Shown piece by piece: positions 52,997-62,661 of a stretch of DNA of 64,000 nt. The notes below the pieces were generated by a model. It did no database searches, was not told the origin of the DNA, and saw nothing but the letters and a program-made list of their open reading frames with translations. Position 1 is the stretch's first letter, and each line of letters opens with the position of its first letter. This DNA is from Bog-756 sp963699085 (GTDB lineage: Bacteria; Actinomycetota; Acidimicrobiia; Acidimicrobiales; RAAP-2): assembly GCA_963699085.1 (NCBI GenBank), contig CAVOTH010000005.1:1-64000 (forward strand), in the 5' to 3' direction. The translations under genes and the position numbers were made by a program.

Positions 52997-53502
52997 CCGT
53001 TCCTCTCGTCGTTGTCGCGTACGTGTTGGAGCCCGGCTCCGAGTCGAAGCAGCCCGCTGGCCAGCGAATTCCGATCCTCTTCCGTCCAGTCGGCGATGGC
53101 CTCGGCCAACACCCGGCGCCGAGCCTCCGCCACCGATTCCAGGACGTCCATCCCCTGCTCGGTGATGCTCAACAGGGCGGCCCGTCCATCCGCCGGGTCG
53201 GGCACCTTTGCCAACAGGCCGGCGGCGACCAGGTCCCTCACCTGGCGGCTGATGGTGGAGAGGTCGAGTTCGCTCGAGTCGGCGATCTCGGAGAGCCGGA
53301 CCGGAGCCGACTCGGACACCCGCACCAGGAGCCAGTGGCCCGTCTTGTTGATATGGACGCCGTCGGGAAGCGCTTCGGTGGGCACCTCGAGTCGGAGGAT
53401 GGCCCTGCCGACCTGGGTGAGCGAGCGCTCGAGGCCGGCCGAAACCCCGGTCACAGGCGCCACGGGCGGCCGATCCTCGGTCTCGGAGATATGTGGGGCC
53501 AC
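52993..53502 (-). CDS. MarR-family repressor of the drug exporter
   Basis: 169 residues. Winged-helix core: VRLSEIADSSELDLSTISRQ, then VRDLVAAGLLAKVPDPADGR with the wing DxR. Typical MarR length with an N-terminal extension. Overlap with the exporter gene marks a standard marR-mfs operon. A palindrome upstream is a likely operator. Confidence 0.93.
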   Translation of the reverse strand: MAPHISETEDRPPVAPVTGVSAGLERSLTQVGRAILRLEVPTEALPDGVHINKTGHWLLVRVSESAPVRLSEIADSSELDLSTISRQVRDLVAAGLLAKVPDPADGRAALLSITEQGMDVLESVAEARRRVLAEAIADWTEEDRNSLASGLLRLGAGLQHVRDNDERNG

Positions 53503-53581
53503 GTAACGCTCCTGAGTCGGATGGGTAGGTCGGATCTGGCCATTGGACGGTGCCGGCTCTACGCCGGACCATCATCTAGGT

Positions 53582-53594
53582 GCTTGCAGCAAGC
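53582..53594. promoter_or_regulatory. Operator-like palindrome upstream of marR
   Basis: GCTTGC-A-GCAAGC is a perfect 6-1-6 inverted repeat, 80 bp before the marR start. On the marR strand a TATACT -10-like hexamer lies just before it, so a bound repressor would block the promoter. Fits autoregulation. Confidence 0.45.
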
Positions 53595-53633
53595 AAGTAT
53601 ATCAGCCGCCCCGAGCACACCGGATCGCGCCCT

Positions 53634-54320
53634 TCATCGGCCATCCGACACGGTCCTACCCACCATCGGGGCCAGCGCACGCCCCATGACCAGTGCGCCC
53701 ACTACCCGTGCCCCAGCGAGGCGCAGGGCGGCGGCGGCGCTCTGCACGGCGGCTCCGGTCGTGGTGGTGTCGTCGAAGATCAGCACGGACAGGTCGGCCA
53801 AACCGGCCCGGTCGATCCCGACGTCCGGGGCGAACACGTCCCGGCCTGCTCGCAGGTGCCCGCCGCTCCCCCGGCCCCGGATCAACAGGCGCAGGTGGCG
53901 TTCGGCCAGCTGGGGGACACCGTCGACCAGTCGCTCGGCCGGAGCTCCGCCGGGGCGTGTCATGGAGGGGACGGTCGTCACCACCGTCCAGGAATCCAGT
54001 CGGGTGGACGGATCGGTGCAGCGGCGAGCCAGTTCGGCCACCAACTCGGCACGGTACCGGTCGCGGGCCTCGGCCACCGGCGCGTCCTTGTAATCGCGCA
54101 GGCGTCGGTGGGTGGCGTCCCCCACCCGGTACTCGGTCAGTGCCGCCAGGGGTACCAGCGGCAGGTGGAGCTGACCGGCCAAGGTGCGACAGCAGAAGCA
54201 GACCGACAACCGTGCCTGTTCTCGCCCGTCCAGGGCTACCGGGCCACACGTCCGGCCACATACTCGGCACCTGTCGGATAGCTCCGCCGGCTCGGGGGCT
54301 GTGGGCGGATGGGCGAGCAC
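53634..54320 (-). CDS. ComF-like phosphoribosyltransferase-fold protein
   Basis: 228 residues from GTG. N-terminal zinc cysteines (CRVCGRTCG, CFCC), then a PRTase-type loop VLIFDDTTTTGAAVQSAAAA with the paired acids and PRPP-binding Thr-Gly. ComF homologues assist DNA uptake in competent bacteria. Here it stands alone; role inferred from family only. Confidence 0.85.
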   Translation of the reverse strand: MLAHPPTAPEPAELSDRCRVCGRTCGPVALDGREQARLSVCFCCRTLAGQLHLPLVPLAALTEYRVGDATHRRLRDYKDAPVAEARDRYRAELVAELARRCTDPSTRLDSWTVVTTVPSMTRPGGAPAERLVDGVPQLAERHLRLLIRGRGSGGHLRAGRDVFAPDVGIDRAGLADLSVLIFDDTTTTGAAVQSAAAALRLAGARVVGALVMGRALAPMVGRTVSDGR

Positions 54321-54398
54321 GGTGCTCCTCGGTCTGACGATGGGGGGGCGGCGCCGTCGGGCGCCGCGAGGTACCGCTGCTGGGCGGCGCCGGTCCGG

Positions 54399-54851
54399 TC
54401 AGGTCGGTGAGGTGTCGTCCGGCCGGTGGAGCAGGAACGTGCCGGTCGAACGGCTGACCAGCTGTGACTCGCCATCGGTCACGCTGGCTTCGCCATAGGC
54501 CACCTGGCGGGCCATCCGGACCACCTCGCCCCGGAGCCGGTAGGTGGCACCCAGCACGGCCGGACGCATGGTCTCGACCTTCATCTCCAGCGTGCCCCGG
54601 GTGCGGGCCTTGCCGGGAAGGGCCGAATTGATGGCGAAATTCATGGCTGCATCGAGCAGGAGCCCGTGCACGCCCGCCTGGACGATGCCATGCGGATTGC
54701 AGGCGGGTGGGCCGGGGCTGAACGTCCCGTCGACCCATCCCAGGTCTTCGCCATCGACCCCGTAGGCGGTGAAGGACCCCCCGACGATGCCGATGAGTTC
54801 CATCCCTCCGTCGCCCAGCCAGCGATCCATGTCCTTGACCCGACCCGTCAT
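54399..54851 (-). CDS. PaaI-type hot-dog thioesterase
   Basis: 150 residues. Hot-dog fold with NPHGIVQAGVHGLLLDAAMN, where PaaI family members read G-G-hydrophobic-x-A-x-L-D; the acid of the active site is in LLDAAMN. Then LEMKVETMRPAV and VAYGEASVTDGE. Probably hydrolyses an aromatic or acyl-CoA thioester. Divergent from the thiolase gene. Confidence 0.87.
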   Translation of the reverse strand: MTGRVKDMDRWLGDGGMELIGIVGGSFTAYGVDGEDLGWVDGTFSPGPPACNPHGIVQAGVHGLLLDAAMNFAINSALPGKARTRGTLEMKVETMRPAVLGATYRLRGEVVRMARQVAYGEASVTDGESQLVSRSTGTFLLHRPDDTSPT

Positions 54852-55064
54852 GGCCACGACCGTAGCGCCAGGATGGGACAAGGGCGACGGTCGCGGCGCA
54901 GTGGACGACCCCGGACCGCTGTGGCCCACTGATGGCCGCACCGGTAGTCTGGCCGGGAGGCCTCCGACCGGAATGCCTCCTCGGGACAGTTCATCCCACA
55001 GCAGCCACTGAACCGAACACGGCCGGCAGGAACTGCTCCGCCGGACCTCGGAAGGAGACACATC

Positions 55065-56246
55065 ATGACCGACGCCGTGATTATCGACGCCGTACGCACA
55101 CCCGGGGGCAAGCGCAACGGCAAACTCCGGAACTGGCATGCGGCCGATCTCGCCTCCGAGCCGCTCAAGGCCCTCGTCGAGCGCAACGACCTCGACTCCG
55201 CCCTGGTGGACGACGTGATCATGGGCTGCGTCATGCAGGTCGGCGAACAGTCACTCAACGTCGGTCGCAGCGCCGCTCTGGCCGCCGGGTTCCCCGAGTC
55301 CGTCCCCGCCACCACCATCGACCGCCAGTGTGGGTCCAGTCAGCAGTCGCTCCACTTCGGGGCCCAGGGCGTCATCGCCGGAGCCTACGACGTGGTCATC
55401 GGGGCCGGAGTGGAAGTCATGAGTCGCACGCCGATGGGCTCGTCGGTCGTGAAGGAGCTCGGCTACCCCTTCGGTCCCCGCACCATGGCCCGCTACGCCG
55501 AGCGCGGCGGCCTGGTCGGCCAGGGTGAGGGCGCCGAGCTCATCGCCGAGCAATGGAAGATCAGCCGCGAGGACATGGACGAGTTCGCGGTCCGTTCGCA
55601 CCACCGTGCGGCCAAGGCCACCGCCGAAGGGCGCTTCGAGCGCGAGCTGCTCCAGATCGCCATCAAGGACGACGAGCGCAATGACACCGACGAGTTCATC
55701 ACCACGGACGAGGGCATCCGGCCCGACTCCTCGGTCGAGATCCTGGCCAACCTGAAGCCCGCCTTCCGGCCCGAGAACGGCAGGATCACCGCCGGCAACT
55801 CGTCGCAGATCACCGACGGCGCCTCCGGCGTCCTGATCATGAGTGACACCAAGGCGGCGTCGCTCGGGCTCACCCCCCGGGCCCGGTTCCACGCCTTCGC
55901 GGTGGCGGGTAGCGACCCGATCACCATGCTCACCGGCCCGATCCCGGCCACCCGGATGGTGTTGGAGCGCAGCGGACTGACGATGGACGACATCGACGTC
56001 ATCGAGATCAACGAGGCCTTCGCCTCAGTGCCGATCGCCTGGGCCAAGGAGCTCGACGTCGATCTCGACCGGGTAAACGTCAACGGTGGGGCCATCGCCC
56101 TCGGCCATCCCCTCGGCGCCTCGGGGGCCAAGCTGATGGCCACCCTGCTGAACGAGCTCGAGCGCACCGACGGCCGTTACGGCCTGCTCACCATGTGCGA
56201 GGGCGGTGGCATGGCCAACGCCACCATCATCGAGCGCCTGGGCTGA
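55065..56246 (+). CDS. Acetyl-CoA acetyltransferase (catalytic thiolase)
   Basis: 393 residues. All thiolase catalytic motifs present: nucleophile Cys in TIDRQCGSSQQSLHFGAQ, His in NGGAIALGHPLGASGAK and second Cys in LLTMCEGGGMANATI. Contrast with the cysteine-less proteins of the catabolic island. ATG with GGAAGGAGA at 6 bp. Fatty-acid or aromatic-acid beta-oxidation. Confidence 0.96.
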   Translation: MTDAVIIDAVRTPGGKRNGKLRNWHAADLASEPLKALVERNDLDSALVDDVIMGCVMQVGEQSLNVGRSAALAAGFPESVPATTIDRQCGSSQQSLHFGAQGVIAGAYDVVIGAGVEVMSRTPMGSSVVKELGYPFGPRTMARYAERGGLVGQGEGAELIAEQWKISREDMDEFAVRSHHRAAKATAEGRFERELLQIAIKDDERNDTDEFITTDEGIRPDSSVEILANLKPAFRPENGRITAGNSSQITDGASGVLIMSDTKAASLGLTPRARFHAFAVAGSDPITMLTGPIPATRMVLERSGLTMDDIDVIEINEAFASVPIAWAKELDVDLDRVNVNGGAIALGHPLGASGAKLMATLLNELERTDGRYGLLTMCEGGGMANATIIERLG

Positions 56247-56308
56247 CCATCGGTCCGTCGACCACGGATCCGGTCGACGGGCACCGCTTCACCGGGAAGA
56301 GACTGCAG

Positions 56309-56334
56309 ACGGCCGGCCCTGCGAGGCCGGCCGT
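56309..56334. terminator. Perfect 10-bp hairpin between convergent genes
   Basis: ACGGCCGGCC, loop CTGCGA, GGCCGGCCGT. Located between the ends of the thiolase and crgA genes, so it probably terminates both. Confidence 0.75.
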
Positions 56335-56383
56335 TCCCGTCCCGGGGTGCTCCGCCCTCCAGGCACGGCGGTGCCCGCGGCGG

Positions 56384-56707
56384 TCAGTGGTAGCGGGTGG
56401 CCAGGAGGAGCCCGACGAAGATCGAACCGATGGCGGCGATCAACCACGCGTTGTTGACCCCTCCCGGCAAGAGGCCGGCGTAGTTGAGGATGACGATCAG
56501 GACCCCGAGGCCGAACATGGCAATGATCAGGACCCCCAGCCACTTGGGGCTGACCTTCTCCCTCCGGTCGATCGGAGGCGTGTGCCGACCGCTCTGGACC
56601 GATCCTGAGGAAGCGGAATCGCCTTTGGTCGACGTGGTCGCCCGTCCGGACGCGGTCCGGCTCTTCTTGTGTGTCTTGCCCCAACCCTGCTTGGCCGTGG
56701 ATGCCAT
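56384..56707 (-). CDS. crgA: CrgA cell-division membrane protein
   Basis: 107 residues. A basic, disordered N-terminus is followed by two membrane segments (VLIIAMFGLGVLIVILNY, AWLIAAIGSIFVGLLLATRY), the CrgA pattern ending FVGLLLATRYH. Coordinates septum formation with FtsZ and FtsI in actinobacteria. Located beside pabA/pknB as in many actinobacterial chromosomes. Confidence 0.92.
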   Translation of the reverse strand: MASTAKQGWGKTHKKSRTASGRATTSTKGDSASSGSVQSGRHTPPIDRREKVSPKWLGVLIIAMFGLGVLIVILNYAGLLPGGVNNAWLIAAIGSIFVGLLLATRYH

Positions 56708-56799
56708 GGCCGAAGATTAGCCAGAGTAGGCATGGGTCCGGCGCCGGGAGGCCGCGGACGGGAAACGAGGGGCCAGCCGCCCGGTACGATCGTCCCTTT

Positions 56800-57378
56800 A
56801 TGGCGACCCGCGTGCTGGTCATAGACAACTACGACTCATTCGTCTACAACCTTGTCCAGGAGCTGGGCGAACTCGGCGCCGACCCGGTCGTGTTCCGCAA
56901 CGATGCCATCGACGTGGCCGGCATCAGGGCCGAGGCGCCCGATGCCGTACTGATCTCCCCGGGGCCGGGACGGCCGGAGGACGCTGGGATCTCTCTGGCG
57001 GTCATCCACGAGCTGGCCGGCGAGTTCCCGATCCTCGGCGTCTGCCTCGGCCACCAGGCCATCGGCCAGGCCTTCGGCGGAGAGGTCGTCTCCGCTCCCG
57101 TCCTGATGCACGGCAAGACGTCGGCGATCCACCACGAGGGTCGAGGGATATTCGCCGGACTACCGGATCCCTTCGTCGCCACCCGCTACCACTCGCTGGT
57201 GGTCGAGCCGTCGTCGGTCCCCGATGTGCTCGAGGTGACCGCCCGCACCACAGATGGCGTCATCATGGGCCTCCGTCACCGGACCCTCGCCGTCGAGGGG
57301 GTGCAGTTCCACCCCGAGTCACTGCTCACCCTCGAAGGGCCGTCGCTGCTGGCCAACTTTCTGGCCGCCTCCGCCTGA
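56800..57378 (+). CDS. pabA: Class I glutamine amidotransferase (PabA/TrpG)
   Basis: 192 residues. Opening VLVIDNYDSFVYNLVQELGE, oxyanion SPGPGRPEDAGIS, nucleophile Cys in LGVCLGHQAIGQAFG, His-Glu in GVQFHPESLL. Supplies ammonia to chorismate for p-aminobenzoate or anthranilate. Position next to crgA and pknB is conserved in actinobacteria; PabA versus TrpG cannot be separated by sequence. Confidence 0.95.
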   Translation: MATRVLVIDNYDSFVYNLVQELGELGADPVVFRNDAIDVAGIRAEAPDAVLISPGPGRPEDAGISLAVIHELAGEFPILGVCLGHQAIGQAFGGEVVSAPVLMHGKTSAIHHEGRGIFAGLPDPFVATRYHSLVVEPSSVPDVLEVTARTTDGVIMGLRHRTLAVEGVQFHPESLLTLEGPSLLANFLAASA

Positions 57379-57413
57379 CCGGGTCCTCGTCCTGACACTG
57401 CCCAGCAGGGTCG

Positions 57414-59231
57414 TCAGCCCTGACCCGGTCCCGGCGGGGTCGACGTCGAGGTCGACGTCGAGGTCGGGGTCGTCGTCGTAGAGGGGATCGAAGTGGTCGT
57501 GGTGGTTGTGGTCGGTGCGGGCGGCCCCGACGACACGGCGATGCTGACCGAGCTGCCCGGAGGCACGGTGGCGCCCGTGCCCGGGGTCGACGACACCACC
57601 AGTCCTGCCGCGTACTGCACCGACGAGACCGAGGTCACATTTCCGAGATTGAGCCCGTCACTGCCGAGGGCCTGGCCGGCCGCCCCCTGGGACAGGCCGA
57701 TCAGCGACGGCACGGTCACATTTGCCGGACCCGACGAGACGGTCAACACCACCGTCGAACCCTGGTTCACCTTGGTGCCTGAAGCCGGATTCGTACTCAG
57801 TACGGTGCCTTTCAGGGCGGTGCTCGTGACGTGCACGACGGACGACTGGAGTCCGGCGTTCTGCAGGATGGCCTCGGCATCGGTCTGGGTGGTATTGCTC
57901 AGCCCGTCGGGGACGGTCACCTGGGGGACCGGCGCCACTTCGGCCACCGTGATGGTCACGGTGTCACCCTTCTTCACCAGTGAATCCGGTGTCGGATCGG
58001 TCTTGATCACCGTCCCGACGGGATCACTGGACACCTGCTGGGTCTGGATGACGTTGAGCCCGTCACTCCGCAGGGTCGCGGTCGCCACCGCGGACTGCTG
58101 GCCCACGACATTGGGTAGGTTGAACGAGGCGTCCCCACCGAAGTAGCCCAGGCTGCGGCCGAGGAAGAACCCGGCAACGAGCAGGATCAACAGGAGCACC
58201 ACCAGGGCGATCACATAGTTCCGGGTCCGGTTGGAGCCGGTCTCGTCAGGGGCATCGCCGTCGGCACCCGCCCCGGGATCCTGCGGGCCCACCGCGCCAA
58301 CCGCACGGGTGGCGTCCATGCCTCCCACCGCCGTCATGGCCGTCGTGGCACCGGCCACCCCGATCATGGTCACCGGATCGTCCATGGCCAGCACGCTGCG
58401 GCCCTCGTTGAAGCGCAGGAGGTCGGCCCGCAACTCCTCGGCCGTCGCATACCGGTGGGCCGGGTCCTTGGCCATCGACTTGAGGATGATCGCCTCGAAG
58501 GTCGGAGGGATCTGCGGGTTCAACTCGCGGGGTGCAGGGGGATTGTCCCGGACGTGCTTTGACGCCACCGCTACCGGGGACTCGCCCAGGAACGGTGGGC
58601 GTCCGGTCACCATTTCGAACAGGACGACTCCGAGTGAGTAGATGTCGCTACGGGCGTCGACCCCGAGTCCTTCAGCCTGCTCGGGAGAGAAGTAGGTGGC
58701 GGTTCCCATCACCGCGCCCGTCTGGGTCAGGCTCTCCTCGGTGTTGATGGCCCGTGCGATACCGAAGTCGGTCACCTTGACCTGGCCGTCGTCGGTGATC
58801 AGGACGTTGCCCGGTTTGACATCGCGGTGGACGACGCCGTGCTTGTGGGCGTACCCGAGAGCGGCGGCCACGTGGGCGCCGATGTCGGCGGTCCGCTCGG
58901 CCGACAGGGGGCCGGCCGACTTGAGGATCGACGACAGTGGTCGACCGTCGATGTACTCCATGACGATGAAATAAGTGCCGGTGTCCTCACCCCAGTCGAA
59001 GACGGGCACGATGTTCGGGTGGGAGAGGTTGGCGGCCGCCTGGGCCTCGCGCCGGAACCGCTCCACGAACGAGCGGTCAATTGACAATTCGGGAAAGAGG
59101 ACTTTGAGCGCCACCGGTCGGTCGAGCAGCCGGTCATGGGCGCGGTACACCTCGGCCATGCCGCCACGAGCGATCAGATGATTGAGTTCGTAGCGCTCAG
59201 AGAAGACACGCGGCGTCTGTGACGGATCCAT
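57414..59231 (-). CDS. pknB: Ser/Thr protein kinase with PASTA repeats (PknB-like)
   Basis: 605 residues (ATG; a TTG 9 bp upstream also possible). Kinase domain (about 15-275): IARGGMAEVYRAHD, ALKVLF lysine, VVHRDVKPGNVL, TDFGIARA. One membrane segment (about 335-360, YVIALVVLLLILLVAGFFLG), then three extracellular PASTA repeats (NLPNVVGQQ, VTVPDGLSN, VTVPSLIGL) and a Thr/Ser/Pro-rich tail. Most homologues have four PASTA units. Senses peptidoglycan fragments and regulates division. Confidence 0.97.
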   Translation of the reverse strand: MDPSQTPRVFSERYELNHLIARGGMAEVYRAHDRLLDRPVALKVLFPELSIDRSFVERFRREAQAAANLSHPNIVPVFDWGEDTGTYFIVMEYIDGRPLSSILKSAGPLSAERTADIGAHVAAALGYAHKHGVVHRDVKPGNVLITDDGQVKVTDFGIARAINTEESLTQTGAVMGTATYFSPEQAEGLGVDARSDIYSLGVVLFEMVTGRPPFLGESPVAVASKHVRDNPPAPRELNPQIPPTFEAIILKSMAKDPAHRYATAEELRADLLRFNEGRSVLAMDDPVTMIGVAGATTAMTAVGGMDATRAVGAVGPQDPGAGADGDAPDETGSNRTRNYVIALVVLLLILLVAGFFLGRSLGYFGGDASFNLPNVVGQQSAVATATLRSDGLNVIQTQQVSSDPVGTVIKTDPTPDSLVKKGDTVTITVAEVAPVPQVTVPDGLSNTTQTDAEAILQNAGLQSSVVHVTSTALKGTVLSTNPASGTKVNQGSTVVLTVSSGPANVTVPSLIGLSQGAAGQALGSDGLNLGNVTSVSSVQYAAGLVVSSTPGTGATVPPGSSVSIAVSSGPPAPTTTTTTTSIPSTTTTPTSTSTSTSTPPGPGQG

Positions 59232-59293
59232 GTGGGTCAAAGCCTATGCCTGCTATCGCTAGATTCCGGTGTACTGAACGGTGTTGTGAAAGC

Positions 59294-59310
59294 GCGGGCA
59301 CCCGGCCCGC
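59294..59310. terminator. Hairpin between pbpA and pknB
   Basis: GCGGGC-ACCCG-GCCCGC. On the coding strand it is followed by GCTTTC. It lies in the 88-bp gap between pbpA and pknB and could be an attenuator that makes pknB partly independent of the upstream operon. Confidence 0.4.
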
Positions 59311-59319
59311 ATCTGTGCC

Positions 59320-60816
59320 TCATGGTGTTTCCGCCAAAGCGTCACCGAGGATGGTCTTCATCGGCGGCCCCGAAGTCGAGGCGCCAGTGGCGTTCGCCGG
59401 CTGGTTCGGCACCACAACGGCCACGGCGACCTTCGGGTCGTTGGCCGGGGCGAAGGCGATCATCCAGTCATGGGTGAGCGAGTTCGCCGGACCGGTCTGG
59501 GCCGTACCCGTTTTGGCCGCTACGTCCCACGATGCCGGGAACCCCACGTTGTAGGCGGTGCCGATGGGGTTCGAGACCACCGCCTCCATCAGCGAGGTCA
59601 CGGCGGCGGCGGTCAGGGGGTTGGTGGCCGTCAGCCACGGGTGGGGCTTGTAGGTGGTGAGGAGGTTGCCCGAGGAGTCGTGTATGTCCCGCATGACGTG
59701 GGGCGTCATGATCACACCCCGGTTGGCGTAGCCAGCCGCCACCAGGCCCATCTGGAGCACAGTGGCCACCACGTTCTCCTGGCCGAACGCCGAATAGGCC
59801 TGGATGGGCTTGTTGGTATTGAAACTCGGGCCCGACGGGAACACAGAGGCGTTGGCGCCCGGCAGGTCGATGGGGGGGACCTGGTTGAAGCCGAAGGCCT
59901 CGGCCTCCTGGGTCAGCGCGGCACCACCGAGGGCGATACCCATCTGGGCGAACGCCGTATCGCAGGATTCCGGCAGGGTCTGGGTCAAGACGCCCCCGCA
60001 ATGCTCGGAGCCGGCCCCGTAGTTGCAGAGCGGTTGGTTCGACTGGGGCTCCAGCGAAATGCAACCGACCACCGGGTAGTCGACCTTGGCCAGAGCGGGC
60101 TGGTGGTCATAGACGGCGCCCGACGTGATCGTCTTGAACGTCGAGCCGGGGAAGAAGCCCCGCTGGAAGACACGGGACACCAGGGGACTTGTTGCCGGAT
60201 CCTGGTTCAGTGCGGTCCACGCATACTTCTCCGTACTGATGTTGGGCGACACCAGCGGATTCGGGTCGTAGCCCGGGTTGCCGTACATGGCCTCGATGGC
60301 CCCGGTCTGTGGATCGATCACGATGGCGGCCGCTTCTGGTGCGCTGTTGTCCACGTCGGTGTCGTCAACCGCTTGGGCTACCTGGCTCTGCAGCTTCGAG
60401 CTGATGGTCAAGGTGACATTTCCCGTCGTGGTCCGGTTGGTCAACAGGTCGCCGATGGACTTGGCCGGTCGGGTATGGGTCTGCAGGTAACTGTTGTACT
60501 CGGCCTCGACACCGGTCTGGCCGTAGATGATCGAATCGAAGCCGACGACCTGCGAGAACAGCTCCGCGGTGTACGGGTTGTAGACCCGCCGGTACTTGTA
60601 GTAGCCGTTGGACGGCACTGAGCTGGCCAGGACGATGCCATCGGCCGACAGGATGTCGCCCCGGGGATCATTGCGGGCCAGAGCGAGGACCCTGGGGTTT
60701 TTCGACGAGTTGGCCAGGGTGTTGGCCTTCACGATCTGGATGTTGTTGAGTTGGATGAACAGGGCCACGAAGCAGAGCATCATGAAGACTCCGAGACGGC
60801 GGATGCGTCGTTCCAT
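59320..60816 (-). CDS. pbpA: Class B penicillin-binding protein PbpA
   Basis: 498 residues. Short cytoplasmic tail, membrane segment (LGVFMMLCFVALFIQLNNI, about 8-26), pedestal, then transpeptidase domain with SxxK in FPGSTFKTITSG, SxN position ESCDTAF (Asp replaces Asn) and KTG in AAKTGTAQTG. ATG overlaps the pstP stop (TGATG). It follows pstP directly, with no rodA between. Confidence 0.95.
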   Translation of the reverse strand: MERRIRRLGVFMMLCFVALFIQLNNIQIVKANTLANSSKNPRVLALARNDPRGDILSADGIVLASSVPSNGYYKYRRVYNPYTAELFSQVVGFDSIIYGQTGVEAEYNSYLQTHTRPAKSIGDLLTNRTTTGNVTLTISSKLQSQVAQAVDDTDVDNSAPEAAAIVIDPQTGAIEAMYGNPGYDPNPLVSPNISTEKYAWTALNQDPATSPLVSRVFQRGFFPGSTFKTITSGAVYDHQPALAKVDYPVVGCISLEPQSNQPLCNYGAGSEHCGGVLTQTLPESCDTAFAQMGIALGGAALTQEAEAFGFNQVPPIDLPGANASVFPSGPSFNTNKPIQAYSAFGQENVVATVLQMGLVAAGYANRGVIMTPHVMRDIHDSSGNLLTTYKPHPWLTATNPLTAAAVTSLMEAVVSNPIGTAYNVGFPASWDVAAKTGTAQTGPANSLTHDWMIAFAPANDPKVAVAVVVPNQPANATGASTSGPPMKTILGDALAETP

Positions 60817-62150
60817 CAGGGCACCGTCACCGTGGTCGGGTTGGACCCGGTAGCGGGTACCACGGTGCTCGTCGGGGTGCACCCCGCGGCCGTTGGATTC
60901 TGAGCACAGACGGAGGCCTGCTGGCTGGCCACTAAGCCGGCCACGTAGGCCTGCGCCGCCTTGAGCGAGTCCTCCTGGACCCCGCTCACCAGCCCGGGGA
61001 TGCTGTATGCGGGTATGTCAGCAGTCGTGACGCCGGTGCGCTCGACCTCGACGGGTTTGTAGAGGACACCGCCGCCGAGGCGCCCGTGGTAGATCATCAG
61101 CTCGTTGTTGTTGACCTGCACGTAGTAGGCGTTGGTGTCGTACCAGCGAACCGCGTAGTAGGCCCCGAAGATGATCGCTCCCAGAATGACCACGAAGAGC
61201 AACGTGCGGATGGTGATGAGCCGTCGGCCGCGTGCAGCCCGCCTGGCCTTGCGTCGGGCCCGCCACCGGTCGCGCCATTTGGGCCGGAGCGGCTCTGGAC
61301 CAGGTAGGACCTCGACCTCCTCTTCGACCGCAGGGGTCGACTCCACCGGGGGTGGCTCGGCCGAGGTGTGGAAGTCGGGGGCAACAGCGGCAACTGCCGG
61401 ACCGACGGTGTCGTCTCCCTCCACTTCGTCGTCAAGGACCACGTCCACCACCACCACCGTGATGTTGTCGCTACCTCCGTGGGTTCGGGCCGCACGCACC
61501 AGCAGGTCGGCTGCCACCTGCGGATCGGGCACAGTGGCCAGGACCTCGGCGATCTGGGGCGACTCGAGCTCATTGGTGAGGCCGTCGCTGCACAGCAGGA
61601 AGCGGTCGCCCCGGGTGGGCTGGATCCGCCAGAGGTCGACGGCGACGTCGTCGGTGACGCCCAGGGCCCGGGTCAGTATGTGCCGGTGAGGATGCACAGC
61701 GGCCTCGGACTCGCTGATCTCGCCCGACCGGACCATCTCTTCGGCAAGGCTGTGGTCGACGGTGATCTGGGTGAGCTCACCGTCGTGGAACCGGTACGAG
61801 CGGGAGTCCCCTACGTTGACCAGGGCAATCACGTCTCGACCGTCCTCGTTGACCAGGGCCGCGGCCGTGAGGGTGGTCCCCATGCCGCGTAGTTCGGCAT
61901 TGTCCAAGCTGTTCTCGAAGACGACCCGGTTGGCCTCGTTCACCGCCTCGGACAGACCGGCACCGGTTGGCTTTGCGCCGAAGGCGACCGTCAGGGTGTC
62001 CACCGCCAGTCGGGCGGCAACCTCACCGCCTGCGTGTCCCCCCATGCCGTCGGCGACGGCGAACAGCGTGCCCGTCTCCACGGCAAGGTCCTGGTTCACC
62101 GACCGGACCAGGCCGGTGTCCGTCGCCGATCCTGATCGCAGGAGCGTCAT
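60816..62150 (-). CDS. pstP: PP2C-type protein phosphatase PstP
   Basis: 444 residues. Metal-binding PP2C motifs: SVNQD, VADGMGGHAGGEVA, LVNVGDSRSY, LLCSDGLTNEL and GGSDNITVVVV. A membrane segment (ITIRTLLFVVILGAIIFGAYY, about 310-330) and an extracellular domain of about 110 residues follow. Reverses PknB phosphorylation. Directly after fhaB (TAG then ATG), before pbpA. Confidence 0.95.
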   Translation of the reverse strand: MTLLRSGSATDTGLVRSVNQDLAVETGTLFAVADGMGGHAGGEVAARLAVDTLTVAFGAKPTGAGLSEAVNEANRVVFENSLDNAELRGMGTTLTAAALVNEDGRDVIALVNVGDSRSYRFHDGELTQITVDHSLAEEMVRSGEISESEAAVHPHRHILTRALGVTDDVAVDLWRIQPTRGDRFLLCSDGLTNELESPQIAEVLATVPDPQVAADLLVRAARTHGGSDNITVVVVDVVLDDEVEGDDTVGPAVAAVAPDFHTSAEPPPVESTPAVEEEVEVLPGPEPLRPKWRDRWRARRKARRAARGRRLITIRTLLFVVILGAIIFGAYYAVRWYDTNAYYVQVNNNELMIYHGRLGGGVLYKPVEVERTGVTTADIPAYSIPGLVSGVQEDSLKAAQAYVAGLVASQQASVCAQNPTAAGCTPTSTVVPATGSNPTTVTVP

Positions 62151-62645
62151 CTAGCGCCCGACCTCGAAGACGGTTCCGCCGACCTGGAGGAGATCACCCT
62201 TCTCGAGCTTGGTCCGCTCCTCGATTCTCACCGTATTTACCCAGGTCCCGTTGGTGGAGTTCAGGTCCTCGGCCCACAGGTCGCCGTCGAGGCGGAACAG
62301 ACGGGCGTGGAGGTTGGAAGCGTACGAGTCGTAGTCTATGGGGACGCCACAGCCCGGAGCCCGGCCCACGGTGACCTCCTCCCCCACCTCGTAGACGCGA
62401 CCCGACTGGTCGTCGGGGCGGATCACATGCAGACGCATGGCACGACGACGCTTGCCGGCGACCGCCGGATCGGCGTCCTTGCCCCTTCGACGCTTGCGCT
62501 TGAGCGGGCGCACTTCAACCCAGACGGCCCGGATCACCCACATGAAGAAGAGCCAGAGCAGCAGGATCACCCCGAACTCCAACACCCGGAGCAGGGGAGT
62601 GTTGTCGACCGGGACCGGGGCGGCGGACGCGAGGAATGGGATCAA
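62151..62645 (-). CDS. fhaB: FhaB/FipA-like FHA-domain protein
   Basis: 164 residues. N-terminal membrane segment (LRVLEFGVILLLWLFFMWVI, about 19-38), a basic linker, then an FHA domain with VTVGRAPGCGVPID, SNLHARLFR and NSTNGTWVN, which reads phosphothreonine. Links kinase signalling to the septum. Confidence 0.94.
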   Translation of the reverse strand: MIPFLASAAPVPVDNTPLLRVLEFGVILLLWLFFMWVIRAVWVEVRPLKRKRRRGKDADPAVAGKRRRAMRLHVIRPDDQSGRVYEVGEEVTVGRAPGCGVPIDYDSYASNLHARLFRLDGDLWAEDLNSTNGTWVNTVRIEERTKLEKGDLLQVGGTVFEVGR

Positions 62646-62661
62646 GGCCGGTTGCCAGGGC

